Shown: positions 56,139-64,000, numbered from the stretch's first letter. The stretch is 64,000 bases of DNA from Actinomycetota bacterium (GCA_014360685.1 JACIXB010000016.1:188263-252262); one strand, 5' to 3'. Notes: generated by a model from the sequence alone, not told the origin. Numbers and translations are program-made.

Positions 56139-56331
56139 CCCCTCCCTTGAGGCGGCTCCCGGAGGGTTACGTGGACTGCGGAGGCGGCAACGGGTGCCGG
56201 AAGTCGGCCGGGGTTCCCGGAGTGACAAGGTGCGGCGTTCCCCTGCACGCGCGGGGCGAGGGGGACAGGCGGGCGGAGGCGGGCGAGAAAGCGGTTCTTT
56301 TCCGGCAGGCGCGGAAAGGAGAGGTCCCAAG

Positions 56332-56589
56332 GTGGAGGGCGTGAAAAGCCTTGAAGATTGGGCGAAAACGGCTCGGGCCCAGGTGGGCACCTTCTCCCAC
56401 GGGCGGGGCGAAAGCCTGGGGTTCCTCTCCCGGGGGAGGGAAGCGGTCCGTTGGTTGGAGGACCTCATGCTCCGAAGGCGAGGGGCCGAGATGGCGGCCG
56501 CGACCCTGCTGGCCCTGGTCCTCTTGGTCAACCACCTTCGGGGACGGGCGGCCTGCAGGCGGGTGAAAAGGGCGGGACACGGGTTGTGA
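56332..56589 (+). CDS. Small hypothetical protein with a C-terminal hydrophobic helix
   Basis: This is an unrecognised protein of about 85 residues. The N-terminal part is charged (SLEDWAKTARAQ), and the last third has a helix AAATLLALVLLVNHL ending in a basic tail. GTG 56332 lies about 10 bases behind AAGGAG; GTG 56341 is also possible. It may be spurious, because the composition is typical of GC-rich spacer. TATACT at 56590-56595 right after its stop is a likely -10 box for the next gene. Confidence 0.4.
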   Translation: MEGVKSLEDWAKTARAQVGTFSHGRGESLGFLSRGREAVRWLEDLMLRRRGAEMAAATLLALVLLVNHLRGRAACRRVKRAGHGL

Positions 56590-56763
56590 TATACTTGGAA
56601 AGCGGCTGAAACGGCGGAGGATCGCGGAGACCCGGGGAGGTTTCGGGCCTGGCGCATCGGCTTCTCCGGGGCAAGGCCTCTTCCCGCCTGACGGGGTTTC
56701 CAGAGGGATTCAAGAGGTTAGGAGCACGGCAGGGTAAGGAAGAAGCAGGGGAGGTCAGCGGTA

Positions 56764-57648
56764 ATGGAGATCAAGAAGGTTTTCGTCGTCGGATCCGGCC
56801 TCATGGGCAGCGGGATCGCCCAAGTCACCGCCTTCGCCGGCTACCAGGTGAAGATGCACGACGTGGACGAGGAGCGGACCGCCAAGGGCATGGAGGCCAT
56901 ACGGAGCTCACTGGGGAAGTTCCTTTCCAAGGAGAAGATAACCCAGGAGCAGCACGATGCCGCCCTGGCCAACCTGGCCACCACCACCGACCTCAAGGAA
57001 GCCTCCGATTGCGACCTGGTGGTGGAGGCGGTCTTCGAGGACCTGGAGGTCAAGAGGCAGGTCTTCGCCCAGTTGGACGAGATATGCCCGCCCCACACCA
57101 TCCTGGCCACCAACACCTCGGCCATCCCCATATCCTCCATCGCCGCGGCCACCAAAAGGCCGGACAAGGTGGTGGGGACCCACTTCTTCAGCCCGGTGCC
57201 CCTCATGCGCCTGTGCGAGATAATCCGGGGCTTGCAGACCTCCGAGGAGACCATGGACGTGGCCGAGAAGTGGGCCCAGTCGGTGGGCAAGGAGACGGTG
57301 CGGGTGCTCAAAGACCACGCCGGCTTCATCGCCAACCGCCTCTACCTCCCCATGGGAATGGAGGCGGCCAGGATGCTGGAGGCCGGGGTGGCTACCCCCG
57401 AGGACATCGACAAGGCCATGCGCCTGGGTTACAACCTGCCCATGGGTCCCCTGGAGCTGGCGGACATGACCGGTATCGACGTGCTCATGAACGCCTGCCT
57501 GGCCATCTACAACGACACCGGTGACCCCAAGTACTATCCACCGCCGCTGGTGCGCCGCATGGTGGCCGCGGGGCTCCTGGGCCGCAAGACCGGGCGGGGT
57601 TATTACGATTATTCCAGCGGCAAGCAGGAGAGCTACTGGAAGCTTTGA
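56764..57648 (+). CDS. hbd: 3-hydroxybutyryl-CoA dehydrogenase
   Basis: This 294-residue enzyme is typical in length. The NAD-binding motif is VVGSGLMGSGIAQV. It has the catalytic HFFSPVPLM region, the DHAGFIANRLY stretch and the C-terminal GLLGRKTGRGYYDY. It oxidises 3-hydroxyacyl-CoA to 3-ketoacyl-CoA. ATG 56764 has a GGGGAGG site upstream. A segment of its 3' region is copied right after its stop codon. Two enoyl-CoA hydratases and two ACADs follow on the same strand. Confidence 0.95.
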   Translation: MEIKKVFVVGSGLMGSGIAQVTAFAGYQVKMHDVDEERTAKGMEAIRSSLGKFLSKEKITQEQHDAALANLATTTDLKEASDCDLVVEAVFEDLEVKRQVFAQLDEICPPHTILATNTSAIPISSIAAATKRPDKVVGTHFFSPVPLMRLCEIIRGLQTSEETMDVAEKWAQSVGKETVRVLKDHAGFIANRLYLPMGMEAARMLEAGVATPEDIDKAMRLGYNLPMGPLELADMTGIDVLMNACLAIYNDTGDPKYYPPPLVRRMVAAGLLGRKTGRGYYDYSSGKQESYWKL

Positions 57649-57655
57649 TCGACGC

Positions 57656-57711
57656 CCGCCGCTGCGCCGCATGGTGGCCGCGGGGCTCCTGGGCCGCGAG
57701 GCCGGCCGGGG
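57656..57711 (+). repeat. Diverged copy of the gene's own 3' segment after the stop codon
   Basis: The 57541-57600 region of the 3-hydroxyacyl-CoA dehydrogenase gene recurs 7 bases after its stop. A three-base deletion near 57663 separates an exact 34-base match from the first 8 bases, and several substitutions follow. Translated, it still reads RRMVAAGLLGRE. Confidence 0.85.
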
Positions 57712-57855
57712 TGCGCGGGGCATTTGCGGTCGCGGGGAGGGATGACCTCGGGAAAGCGGGCCGACCACGGCGGGCGACTCGGCGCGGTGCGGGTGGCGGT
57801 ATTTCGCCCTCCGTGATACTGGAGGTGTCTTGCGGGGATTCGGACGGGGGCTGAG

Positions 57856-58752
57856 GTGGAGGAACGGAGCTCCATCGCCTGGGAAGTGATAGACGGTGCC
57901 GGATGGGTATATTTCGACCGTCCGGAGAGGCTCAACGCCCTGCGGCGCGGTTCGGCCCGCGAGCTCTGGGCTTGCCTGAACGCCCTAGAATCCCGGGGCG
58001 AGGTTCGAGCGGTGGTCTTCACCGGGCGGGGAGATGCCTTCTGCGCGGGGATGGAACTCGGCGAGCTGGAGGGCGCCACTCCCTTAACGGCACGGCGGCG
58101 TGCCCGCGAGGCCCAGGTGATCACGGAGCGCATCGCCGATTTCTCCCTCCCCACCATCGCCGCGGTGAACGGGGTGGCCATGGGCCTGGGGCTGGAGATC
58201 TGCCTGGCCTGCGACCTGGCTCTGGCCACCCCGGAAGCGCGCTTCGCTTTTCCGGAGATCCGGCTGGGAATGATCCCCTCGGCCGGCGGCACCCAGAGGC
58301 TGGCCCGCCTGGTGGGGCTGCGCCGGGCTCAGGAGATGCTCCTCACCGGGCGCGTGGTGGATGCGGAGACGGCGGCGGCGTGGGGGCTGGTCAACGAGGT
58401 GGTGAAAGAGGAGGAGCTGATCCCCAGGGTGCGGGAATGGGTGGAGAAGGTTTCCCGGGGCGGCAGGACGGCCGTATACCTGGCCAAACGTTGCCTGAGC
58501 CGTTCCCTGGACCTGGACCTCCACCGCGGCATGGAGCTGGAGTTGGAATCCTTTACCACGTGCTTCGCGAGCGGCGATCCGGCGCGCAACATGCGCCGCT
58601 TCGCGGAGGAGAGGGCGTCGCAGGGAGCGGCCCCCGGCGGTATGGAGGAGAAGGCCGTGTCCGCGGAAGCCGCCCCGGCGGCCCCCGGGAGGGGGCCCGA
58701 AAAGGAGAGCGGGGAGGGGGAGAGCGAAGAAGAGGAAGACCTCTTCGAGTGA
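57856..58752 (+). CDS. Enoyl-CoA hydratase with an acidic C-terminal tail
   Basis: This 298-residue crotonase keeps both hydratase glutamates, in GLGLEICLACD and FPEIRLGMIPSAGG. The oxyanion region is FCAGMELGE. The last 35 residues are extra, rich in Ala, Pro, Gly and Glu, ending SEEEEDLFE. This tail is unusual for the family, and could be a docking segment for a beta-oxidation complex (guess). GTG 57856 lies after GGGGGCTGAG. It follows hbd in the same direction. Confidence 0.9.
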   Translation: MEERSSIAWEVIDGAGWVYFDRPERLNALRRGSARELWACLNALESRGEVRAVVFTGRGDAFCAGMELGELEGATPLTARRRAREAQVITERIADFSLPTIAAVNGVAMGLGLEICLACDLALATPEARFAFPEIRLGMIPSAGGTQRLARLVGLRRAQEMLLTGRVVDAETAAAWGLVNEVVKEEELIPRVREWVEKVSRGGRTAVYLAKRCLSRSLDLDLHRGMELELESFTTCFASGDPARNMRRFAEERASQGAAPGGMEEKAVSAEAAPAAPGRGPEKESGEGESEEEEDLFE

Positions 58753-58753
58753 A

Positions 58754-58774
58754 GGCCGTCGGCGGGATACGGCC
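58754..58774 (+). terminator. Hairpin just after the enoyl-CoA hydratase gene
   Basis: GGCCGT (58754-58759) pairs with ACGGCC (58769-58774), right after the stop. No U-tract follows, so termination is uncertain. Confidence 0.35.
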
Positions 58775-58800
58775 GGTCATCCCGGCGAAGGCCGGACTCC
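58774..58800. repeat. REP-like palindrome
   Basis: GGTCATCCCGGCGAAGGCC resembles the widespread GTCATTCCCGCG-type intergenic palindrome found in many bacteria. CCGGC-GAAG-GCCGG is its short stem. Only one copy is visible here. Confidence 0.35.
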
Positions 58801-59304
58801 GTCCTGCGCGGGGAGTTCTCGGGATAGCGGTTTGCGGCCATCCCTCCGACGGAACGGTCTGAACGCCTGCCGGATCGAGCTTCCCGCGGTACGGGGATAC
58901 GGGGGGCCGCCTTTCCCTTGACCGGTCGCCGTTTCCGCTTGGCGGATGTTTTATGTCTCGCGTCGGGCGCCCGGCCCTTCCACCCCGAAGGGCGGGAAGG
59001 CAAGGGGCGGTCGGCATGCCAGGTCAATCACCCCGCCGCCTTTTCAAGAAGCGGCGTTGATGGAAAATATTACCATACAAATCCCTCGCTCCCGGCCGCG
59101 CGGGAAGGGCCAGGGGTTGTACCCCGGTCGTGGAGGTCTCTTATCCCGCGCACCCGGAAAGGGCGGGAAGGGGATGCGGAGAACGCGAGGGGTTGGGAGA
59201 GAGGAAGCCGCGCGCGGGGGTAATCGGCGTACGATGGCCGGCATGGACAGGGGTGTTCGCCGCGGGGATCACGCGGGACACGCAGGGAAAGAATAGGAGG
59301 CGAG

Positions 59305-60102
59305 ATGGGCATGGAGAACGCGGAATTCCGGTACCTGGTCGTGGAGCGCGACGAGGAGGGCATAGCCGTGCTGCGGCTGAACCGCCCGGAGGCCAGGAAT
59401 GCCCTGAACCTGGAACTCATCGCCGAGCTGGGCCGGGCGGCGGACATGCTGGCGCGTGATGACACCGTGCGGGCGGTCATCGTCACCGGGGGCGAGGAGG
59501 TCTTCGCCGCCGGCGGCGACATCAAGGAGATGGCCGGAAAGTACGCCCCGGACATGCTCAACGCCTACGGGGCGGACCTGTCCGGGTTCGAGAAGATAGA
59601 GCGCATACCCAAGCCGGTCATCGCCGCGGTCAGCGGTTACGCGCTGGGAGGGGGATGCGAGCTGGCCCTGGTGTGCGATATGATCGTGGCCTCGGAGACC
59701 GCCGTTTTCGGCATGCCGGAGATAACCCTGGGCATCATACCCGGGGCGGGCGGCACCCAGCGCCTGCCTCGCCTTGTCGGGCCCCACCGGGCCAAAGAGA
59801 TGATCTTCACCGGTTCCTTTTTCGACGTGCACGCCTGCCGGGAGATGGGGCTGGTGAACAGTGTGGTGCCGGTGGAGAGGCTCATGGAGGAGGCCAAGGA
59901 ACTGGCCAGGCGCTGCATACGCAACGGGGCCGTGGCCCTGGCCTGCGCCAAGGCCTGCGTCAACGAGGGGATGAACACCGACCTCTACACCGGGCTGGCC
60001 TATGAGCGCAAGTGCTTCTCCCTTCTTTTCTCCACCGAGGACCAAAAGGAGGGCATGCAGGCCTTCATCGAGAAGCGCAAGCCCGCCTTCAAGGGCAGGT
60101 AG
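59305..60102 (+). CDS. Enoyl-CoA hydratase
   Basis: This 265-residue crotonase has both catalytic glutamates, in [11 protein letters not shown] and [14 protein letters not shown]. The oxyanion stretch is [10 protein letters not shown], close to short-chain 3-hydroxyacyl-CoA hydratases (crotonases). It hydrates 2-enoyl-CoA to 3-hydroxyacyl-CoA, the substrate of hbd. ATG 59305 follows TAGGAGGCG. Followed 126 bp later by an ACAD. Confidence 0.95.
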   Translation: MGMENAEFRYLVVERDEEGIAVLRLNRPEARNALNLELIAELGRAADMLARDDTVRAVIVTGGEEVFAAGGDIKEMAGKYAPDMLNAYGADLSGFEKIERIPKPVIAAVSGYALGGGCELALVCDMIVASETAVFGMPEITLGIIPGAGGTQRLPRLVGPHRAKEMIFTGSFFDVHACREMGLVNSVVPVERLMEEAKELARRCIRNGAVALACAKACVNEGMNTDLYTGLAYERKCFSLLFSTEDQKEGMQAFIEKRKPAFKGR

Positions 60103-60228
60103 ATGTTAGAGGCGGCGGGCGGGGAGGGGCATGGCGGCCGGGGCCTTCCCACCTTGGCGCGGGACGGGATCCAACCCGCTGCGCCGCCGGGGGAACGGGG
60201 AAGAGGAGCAGGCTGCGGAGGTGCAAAG

Positions 60229-61371
60229 ATGATTTCCTTCCGGTTGAGCGAGGAGCAGGAGGCCATCCGCAGGGTGGCCCACGAGTTCGCGGAGCGGGAG
60301 ATCCGCCCGGTGGCCGCGGAGTACGACGAGCGGGAGGAGTACCCGGAGTGGTTCGTGGAGAAGGCCTTCCGGGCCGGCCTCACCTACACCTACGTGCCGG
60401 AGGAGTACGGCGGGCAGGGGATGGATTTCCTCACCGCCTGCCTGGTCAACGAGGAATTGGCCTGGGGGTGCTGCGGGTTCGCCACCATCCTGGGAGCCAA
60501 CAACCTGGGGGTAACCCCCCTGCTGGTGGCCGGCAGCGAGGAACAGAAACGCAAGTACCTGGCCGATCTTACCTCCCGTCCCTCCCTGGCGGCCATGGCC
60601 CTCACCGAGCCGGAGGCGGGTTCCGACGCCGGGGCGGTGAAATCCACCGCCGTGCGGGAGGGGGATTTCTACGTCCTCAACGGGACCAAGTGCTTCATCT
60701 CCAACGGGGGCATCGCCGACCTGCACACCGTTTACGCCTCCACCGACCCCTCCAAGGGAACCCGGGGGCTCACCTGTTTCCTGGTGCCCAAGGGGACCCC
60801 GGGTCTTTCCGGCGGGAAGAAGGAACGCAAGATGGGGGTGCGCGCCTCGGTGACCTCCGAGGTCATCCTCTCCGACTGCCGGGTACCGTTGGAGGACCGC
60901 CTGGGCGAGGAGGGTCAGGGCTTCAAGATCGCCATGATCACCCTGGACAAGGCCCGCGTTTCCGTGGCCTCCAGCTCGGTGGGGATCGCCCGGGCCGCCC
61001 TGGAAGCGGCGGTGGAGTACTCCCGGCAGCGGGTGCAGTTCGGCCGCCCCATAATCGAGAACCAGGCCATCCAGTTCATGCTGGCGGACATGGACATGGA
61101 CATCGAGGCGGGGAGGCTCCTGTACATGAAGGCCGCCTGGATGGAGACCCAGGGCATGCCCTTCACCCGGGAGGCGGCCATGGCCAAGACCTTCTGCTCG
61201 GACATGGCCATGCGGGTGACCACCGACGTGGTGCAGGTCTTCGGGGGTTACGGGTACATGCGCGACTACCCGGTGGAGAAGCTCATGCGGGACGCCAAGA
61301 TCAACCAGATCTGGGACGGGACCAACCAGATCCAGCGCCTGGTGATGGCCCGCTCCCTCCAGGGCCGCTGA
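60229..61371 (+). CDS. Acyl-CoA dehydrogenase with Asp at the base position
   Basis: This 380-residue ACAD of standard length has ALTEPEAGSDAG (flavin contact) and the C-terminal VFGGYGYMRDYPVEKLMRDA. The catalytic-base motif reads IWDGTNQIQR, with aspartate where most ACADs have glutamate (EGT). Asp can still act as base, and this is worth testing because it may change substrate range. ATG 60229 follows GGAGGTG; the upstream in-frame ATG 60103 lacks a site. It lies in the second beta-oxidation block. Confidence 0.9.
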   Translation: MISFRLSEEQEAIRRVAHEFAEREIRPVAAEYDEREEYPEWFVEKAFRAGLTYTYVPEEYGGQGMDFLTACLVNEELAWGCCGFATILGANNLGVTPLLVAGSEEQKRKYLADLTSRPSLAAMALTEPEAGSDAGAVKSTAVREGDFYVLNGTKCFISNGGIADLHTVYASTDPSKGTRGLTCFLVPKGTPGLSGGKKERKMGVRASVTSEVILSDCRVPLEDRLGEEGQGFKIAMITLDKARVSVASSSVGIARAALEAAVEYSRQRVQFGRPIIENQAIQFMLADMDMDIEAGRLLYMKAAWMETQGMPFTREAAMAKTFCSDMAMRVTTDVVQVFGGYGYMRDYPVEKLMRDAKINQIWDGTNQIQRLVMARSLQGR

Positions 61372-61386
61372 GTACCGGAGTACTCA
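61369..61386 (+). terminator. Perfect 7-bp dyad starting at the ACAD stop codon
   Basis: TGAGTAC-CGGA-GTACTCA begins with the stop codon itself. It is too short and lacks a U-tract to be a sure terminator. Confidence 0.35.
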
Positions 61387-61896
61387 TTCCGCCCGGCGCC
61401 CCGGAAGGTTTTCTGCGACGGTACTCGGGAAGGGGCCGCGGAGGAACAAGGCCGGCTGCAGCTTCCCGGCGGTGTCCGCCGCTTTCCCCGCGGAGGCAGC
61501 TCCGGCAGGATACGGCTTCCCGAGTCCCATCCGGTGACCGGCGTGTGATGTCGCCGCCGCACAGCCGAGGATCGTTTACCGCACCGGTCGCATGCCGCCA
61601 CTTTCGAGCGGCGGCCGGGGGAACCGAAGGAGCAGGAGGCTTTTTCCTCGCCCCCGGATTCACGGAGGGGAGCGGGAAGGAGAGGGGCGCTTGTCTTATC
61701 GTCGGGGGTGCGGCTGCCATGTGGCCCGAAAACATGGGCCGGGAGGTGAAGGGTTCCCCGGGTGATGTTAGTATAATAGGCGGCCCGCGTGGGGATGAGC
61801 CGGGTCCGCCCGGGCGGCGGATCCCGGTCACCGGGCCCGGAAGCAAGAGGGAGGGCCTCGCAAGAGAGCAACGGATGAGGAAAAAGGAGGTAAGGC
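61387..61896 (+). promoter_or_regulatory. Intergenic region with a perfect -10 box before the last ACAD
   Basis: No gene is seen in this 510-bp spacer. A perfect TATAAT (61772-61777) lies in GTTAGTATAAT, an 11-mer also found at 14671-14681. No good -35 box is visible. The leader to the next gene would be about 110 bases. Confidence 0.45.
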
Positions 61897-63051
61897 ATGG
61901 ACTTCGAGCTATCTCCGGAACAGAAGGCCTTCTTCAAGGAGGTCAAGGAGTTCGCCGCCAAGGAGATCGCCCCCTTCACCGAGGAATACGACCGCAAGGG
62001 GGAGTTCTTCTGGGATGGATGGAAGAAAATGGCAGATATGGGCCTGCTCGGCCTGCCCTTCCCGGAGGAGTACGGAGGTTCGGGCGCCGGCGCCCTGGAC
62101 ACGGCCATCGCCATGGACGCCTTCGGCGCCGGGGGCGGCGACGCCGGGATGTCCCTCTCCTGGGGCGCGCATACCATCATCGGGGCGGTGCCCATATGGG
62201 TGATGGGGACGGAGGAGCAGAAGAAAAAGTACCTGCCCCCGATATGCAGCGGGGAGAAGATCAGCTGCTTCGGGCTCACCGAGCCCGACGCCGGCTCCGA
62301 CGCCGCCTCCATAAAAACCACCGCGGTGCGCGACGGCGACTACTACGTCATCAACGGCACCAAGATGTTCATCACCAACGGCCCCATCGCCGACCTGTGC
62401 ATCGTCATGGCCGTGACCGACAAGGAGAAGGGCGGAGCGGGCATCAGCGCCTTCATCGTGGAGAAGGAGTTCGGCGGCTTCGAGGTGAGCAAGGAGCTGG
62501 ACAAGATGGGCAACCGCACCTCTCCCACCGCCGAGCTGGTCTTCACCGACTGCCGCGTACCGGCGGAGAACCTCCTGGGCGCGGAGGGAGAGGGATTCTA
62601 CGGGGTGGGCAAGGCCACCCTGGAGTGGGAGCGCGCCATCATGGTGGCCCCCGCCGTGGGTACCATGGAGGCCAACATCGAGCGCTGCGTGGAGTACGCC
62701 AGGGAGCGCAAGCAGTTCGGCAGGCCCATCGGGAAGTTCCAGGCCGTGGCCTTCAAGATCGCGGAGATGAAGTGCCTCCTGGACGCCGCGCGCCTGTTGG
62801 TCTACCGCGTGGCCTGGATGAAGGATCAGGGCATACCGGCCATGATGGAGGCCTGCGTATGCAAGCTCTTCGTCACCGAGGCCGCCTTCCGGGTGGCCAA
62901 CGAGGCGGTGCAGATCTTCGGAGGTTACGGCTACATCCGGGAGTACCCGGTGGAGAGGACCCTGCGGGACGCCAAGCTGGGGACCATCGGCGCCGGGACC
63001 TCCGAGATACAGAAGCTGATCATCAGCCGCCTGTTGCTGGGCAAGCTCTGA
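61897..63051 (+). CDS. Acyl-CoA dehydrogenase, isovaleryl/long-chain type
   Basis: This 384-residue ACAD has GLTEPDAGSDAAS and IFGGYGYIREYPVERTLRDA. At the usual base position it reads IGAGTSEIQ, with no acid. As in isovaleryl- and long-chain ACADs, the base is probably the glutamate on the earlier helix, in LEWERAIM. That fits a branched-chain or longer substrate. ATG 61897 follows AAAAAGGAGG. It ends the second beta-oxidation block and is followed by a terminator. Confidence 0.9.
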   Translation: MDFELSPEQKAFFKEVKEFAAKEIAPFTEEYDRKGEFFWDGWKKMADMGLLGLPFPEEYGGSGAGALDTAIAMDAFGAGGGDAGMSLSWGAHTIIGAVPIWVMGTEEQKKKYLPPICSGEKISCFGLTEPDAGSDAASIKTTAVRDGDYYVINGTKMFITNGPIADLCIVMAVTDKEKGGAGISAFIVEKEFGGFEVSKELDKMGNRTSPTAELVFTDCRVPAENLLGAEGEGFYGVGKATLEWERAIMVAPAVGTMEANIERCVEYARERKQFGRPIGKFQAVAFKIAEMKCLLDAARLLVYRVAWMKDQGIPAMMEACVCKLFVTEAAFRVANEAVQIFGGYGYIREYPVERTLRDAKLGTIGAGTSEIQKLIISRLLLGKL

Positions 63052-63068
63052 AAAGGCGGGAACTTCGC

Positions 63069-63100
63069 GGGGCCGGCGGATTTCGCCGGCCCCTATTCTT
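63069..63100 (+). terminator. Intrinsic terminator after the ACAD gene
   Basis: A perfect 10-bp stem, GGGGCCGGCG with CGCCGGCCCC and loop GATTT, is followed by TATTCTTTA, about 18 bases after the stop codon. Confidence 0.9.
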
Positions 63101-63245
63101 TACCGGAATCCAAGAGAACCATCCCTGTGCCGGAGGTGGAAGAAGGTGAGGAGATGGTTTAAATTTAATTTATTATCTGACCGACATGGTATCGGAAAAC
63201 ACGTGGGCCTCCCGCCGGAGGCCGTCCGGGGAAGGAAGGGATGAC

Positions 63246-63524
63246 ATGCGGGTCAAGGTTCGTTTCACGGGGTTGATCCGGCACCACCTGGGGGACAAGG
63301 AGAGGGAATTCGAGCTCCCGGAGGGCTCCCGCCTGGGAGACCTCCTCAAATTGGTGGGGAAGGAGTACGCCTCCCGCATGCCGGCCCAGATGTGGGACGC
63401 GGAGAAGGAGAGGTTTCATCCCCTTATCGTGGCCATGCGCAAAGGGGAGCCCTCGTCCGGCGAGGACACTCCTCTGCGCGAGGGGGACGAGATCTTCCTC
63501 CTCTCCCGCATGGCCGGCGGCTGA
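63246..63524 (+). CDS. MoaD/ThiS-like ubiquitin-fold protein with GG tail
   Basis: This 92-residue protein has a beta-grasp pattern (MRVKVRFTGLIR, then ELPEGSRLGDLLKLV, ending EGDEIFLLSRMAGG). The C-terminal diglycine is the site of adenylation and thiocarboxylation in sulfur carriers of molybdopterin or thiamin synthesis. No moeB, moaE or thiF gene is near. It sits 34 bases ahead of an FAD oxidoreductase, so it may be part of a different pathway. ATG 63246 follows GGAAGGGATG. Confidence 0.85.
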   Translation: MRVKVRFTGLIRHHLGDKEREFELPEGSRLGDLLKLVGKEYASRMPAQMWDAEKERFHPLIVAMRKGEPSSGEDTPLREGDEIFLLSRMAGG

Positions 63525-63558
63525 ACGCGGAAGGCCAGGAAAGGAAGGAGGGAGGAGG

Positions 63559-64000
63559 ATGAGCGATTACGATGCCATCGTAGTGGGGGCGGGAATCGCC
63601 GGCTTGGGGGTGGCCTCGCAACTACAGCAGGCGGGGAAGAGGACCCTCCTCCTGGAGATGTACCCGCAACCCGGGGGCCGCATGCAGTCCTACGACCTGC
63701 CCGGAGGATACCGGGTGGACACCGGCCTGCACCTCATCGAGATGGGGGACAAAGGGTACTGTCACCAGCTGGGAACCAGGGTGGGGGTGGAGTTCGAGTG
63801 GGCCTCCTTCTCCACCACCCTGGACCTCTACCAGGACGGGGAGTGGCGGGACATGCAGTCCTTCATCCGCCTCACGGAGGAGGAGAAGGCCCTTTTCATA
63901 GAGGTCATGAAGGAAGTGGCGGCCATGGAGGAGGAGGGCTTCCGGGCCTGGGACAACCGCTCCTTCGACCAGTGGCTGGACGGTAAGGGAATCTCCGGCA
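63559..64000 (+). CDS. Phytoene-desaturase-like FAD oxidoreductase (truncated by window end)
   Basis: The visible 147 residues show an amine-oxidase/phytoene-desaturase-type flavoprotein. The dinucleotide motif is AIVVGAGIAGLGVASQL, followed by LEMYPQPGGRMQSYD, the PGGR stretch of this family, and VDTGLHLIEM. ATG 63559 follows GGAGGGAGGAGG, a strong site. It is probably in one transcript with the MoaD-like gene. The rest lies outside the window. Confidence 0.85.
   Translation, partial: MSDYDAIVVGAGIAGLGVASQLQQAGKRTLLLEMYPQPGGRMQSYDLPGGYRVDTGLHLIEMGDKGYCHQLGTRVGVEFEWASFSTTLDLYQDGEWRDMQSFIRLTEEEKALFIEVMKEVAAMEEEGFRAWDNRSFDQWLDGKGISG

Larger units (their letters stand above)
58753..59304. other. 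Intergenic region with hairpin and REP-like sequence
   Basis: About 550 bp. A hairpin (58754-58774) and the REP-like palindrome (58774-58800) lie in the first 50 bases. ATATTACCATACAAATC near 59067 is AT-rich. No gene is seen. Confidence 0.5.

Noticed and set aside
60012-63149. 1045-codon open frame on the plus strand across two ACAD genes
   Set aside because: It is in another frame from two clear ACADs with ribosome sites, and its translation is low-complexity Gly/Arg/Pro.
1-64000. tRNA, rRNA, transposase, integrase or prophage genes
   Set aside because: I looked for T-loop words, cloverleaf-like stems and DDE or tyrosine-recombinase motifs and saw none.

Overview
The window is GC-rich bacterial DNA with about 45 protein genes, many starting at TTG or GTG behind clear GGAGG-type ribosome binding sites. 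No rRNA, tRNA, CRISPR array, transposase or phage gene was found. A sortase-type LPATG surface protein, a DUF3068 protein, an L,D-transpeptidase, lipid-type RND export and a large set of acyl-CoA enzymes together suggest a Gram-positive actinobacterium (Actinomycetota). A deep-branching, possibly anaerobic or thermophilic lineage such as Geothermincolia is an inference from gene content only.

Layout. 1-4240: a two-copy CxxCGVP protein, then two tandem divergent acyl-CoA dehydrogenases (ACADs). 4240-7440: a structured, terminated leader and a large B-repeat surface protein. 7700-12220: small proteins, an FAD oxidoreductase, an ornithine/diaminopimelate-type PLP decarboxylase and a GNAT acyltransferase. 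12400-15680: a membrane histidine kinase and a lipoprotein. 15940-28100: a fatty-acid island with a crotonase, an SCP2-type thiolase, a TetR regulator, two close acyl-CoA synthetase paralogues, an overlapping ACAD pair and a ferredoxin-nitroreductase. 28200-35800: a RACo-like ferredoxin/ASKHA protein, a flippase-like membrane protein, a copper ATPase with a C-terminal YHS domain, an RseC-like protein and RidA. 36000-45800: a DUF362 protein, a lipase-like/TPR protein lacking the nucleophile, an amidase with WYFAEG repeats, DUF3068, a zinc ribbon, an L,D-transpeptidase and a ketopantoate-reductase-like enzyme. 45800-56600: an acyl-CoA ligase, DUF362-ferredoxin, an RND exporter, an amidohydrolase, a zinc alcohol dehydrogenase and adenine deaminase. 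56760-63050: a second beta-oxidation block with 3-hydroxyacyl-CoA dehydrogenase, two hydratases and two ACADs. 63240-end: a MoaD-like protein with a GG tail and a truncated phytoene-desaturase-like oxidoreductase.

How the genes fit together. Acyl-CoA ligases, ACADs, crotonases, 3-hydroxyacyl-CoA dehydrogenase and thiolase cover every step of beta-oxidation, though no ETF genes lie here. The TetR gene sits inside the first lipid block. Two copies of the 16-bp palindrome ACATAC-N4-GTATGT occur, one inside the thiolase promoter and one upstream of tetR and the synthetase, suggesting a small fatty-acyl regulon.

The most unusual feature is repeated. At three loci (near 28100, 35270 and 57650) a 50-100 bp stretch from the 3' part of a gene is copied again within about 12 bases after its stop codon. 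At 1214-1421 the gene tail and stop are repeated in an 87-bp tandem array. A 55-bp hairpin-forming direct repeat lies upstream of the copper ATPase. Two leader regions (4330-4450 and 19740-19840) also fold with a similar internal-loop motif and may be undescribed structured RNAs.
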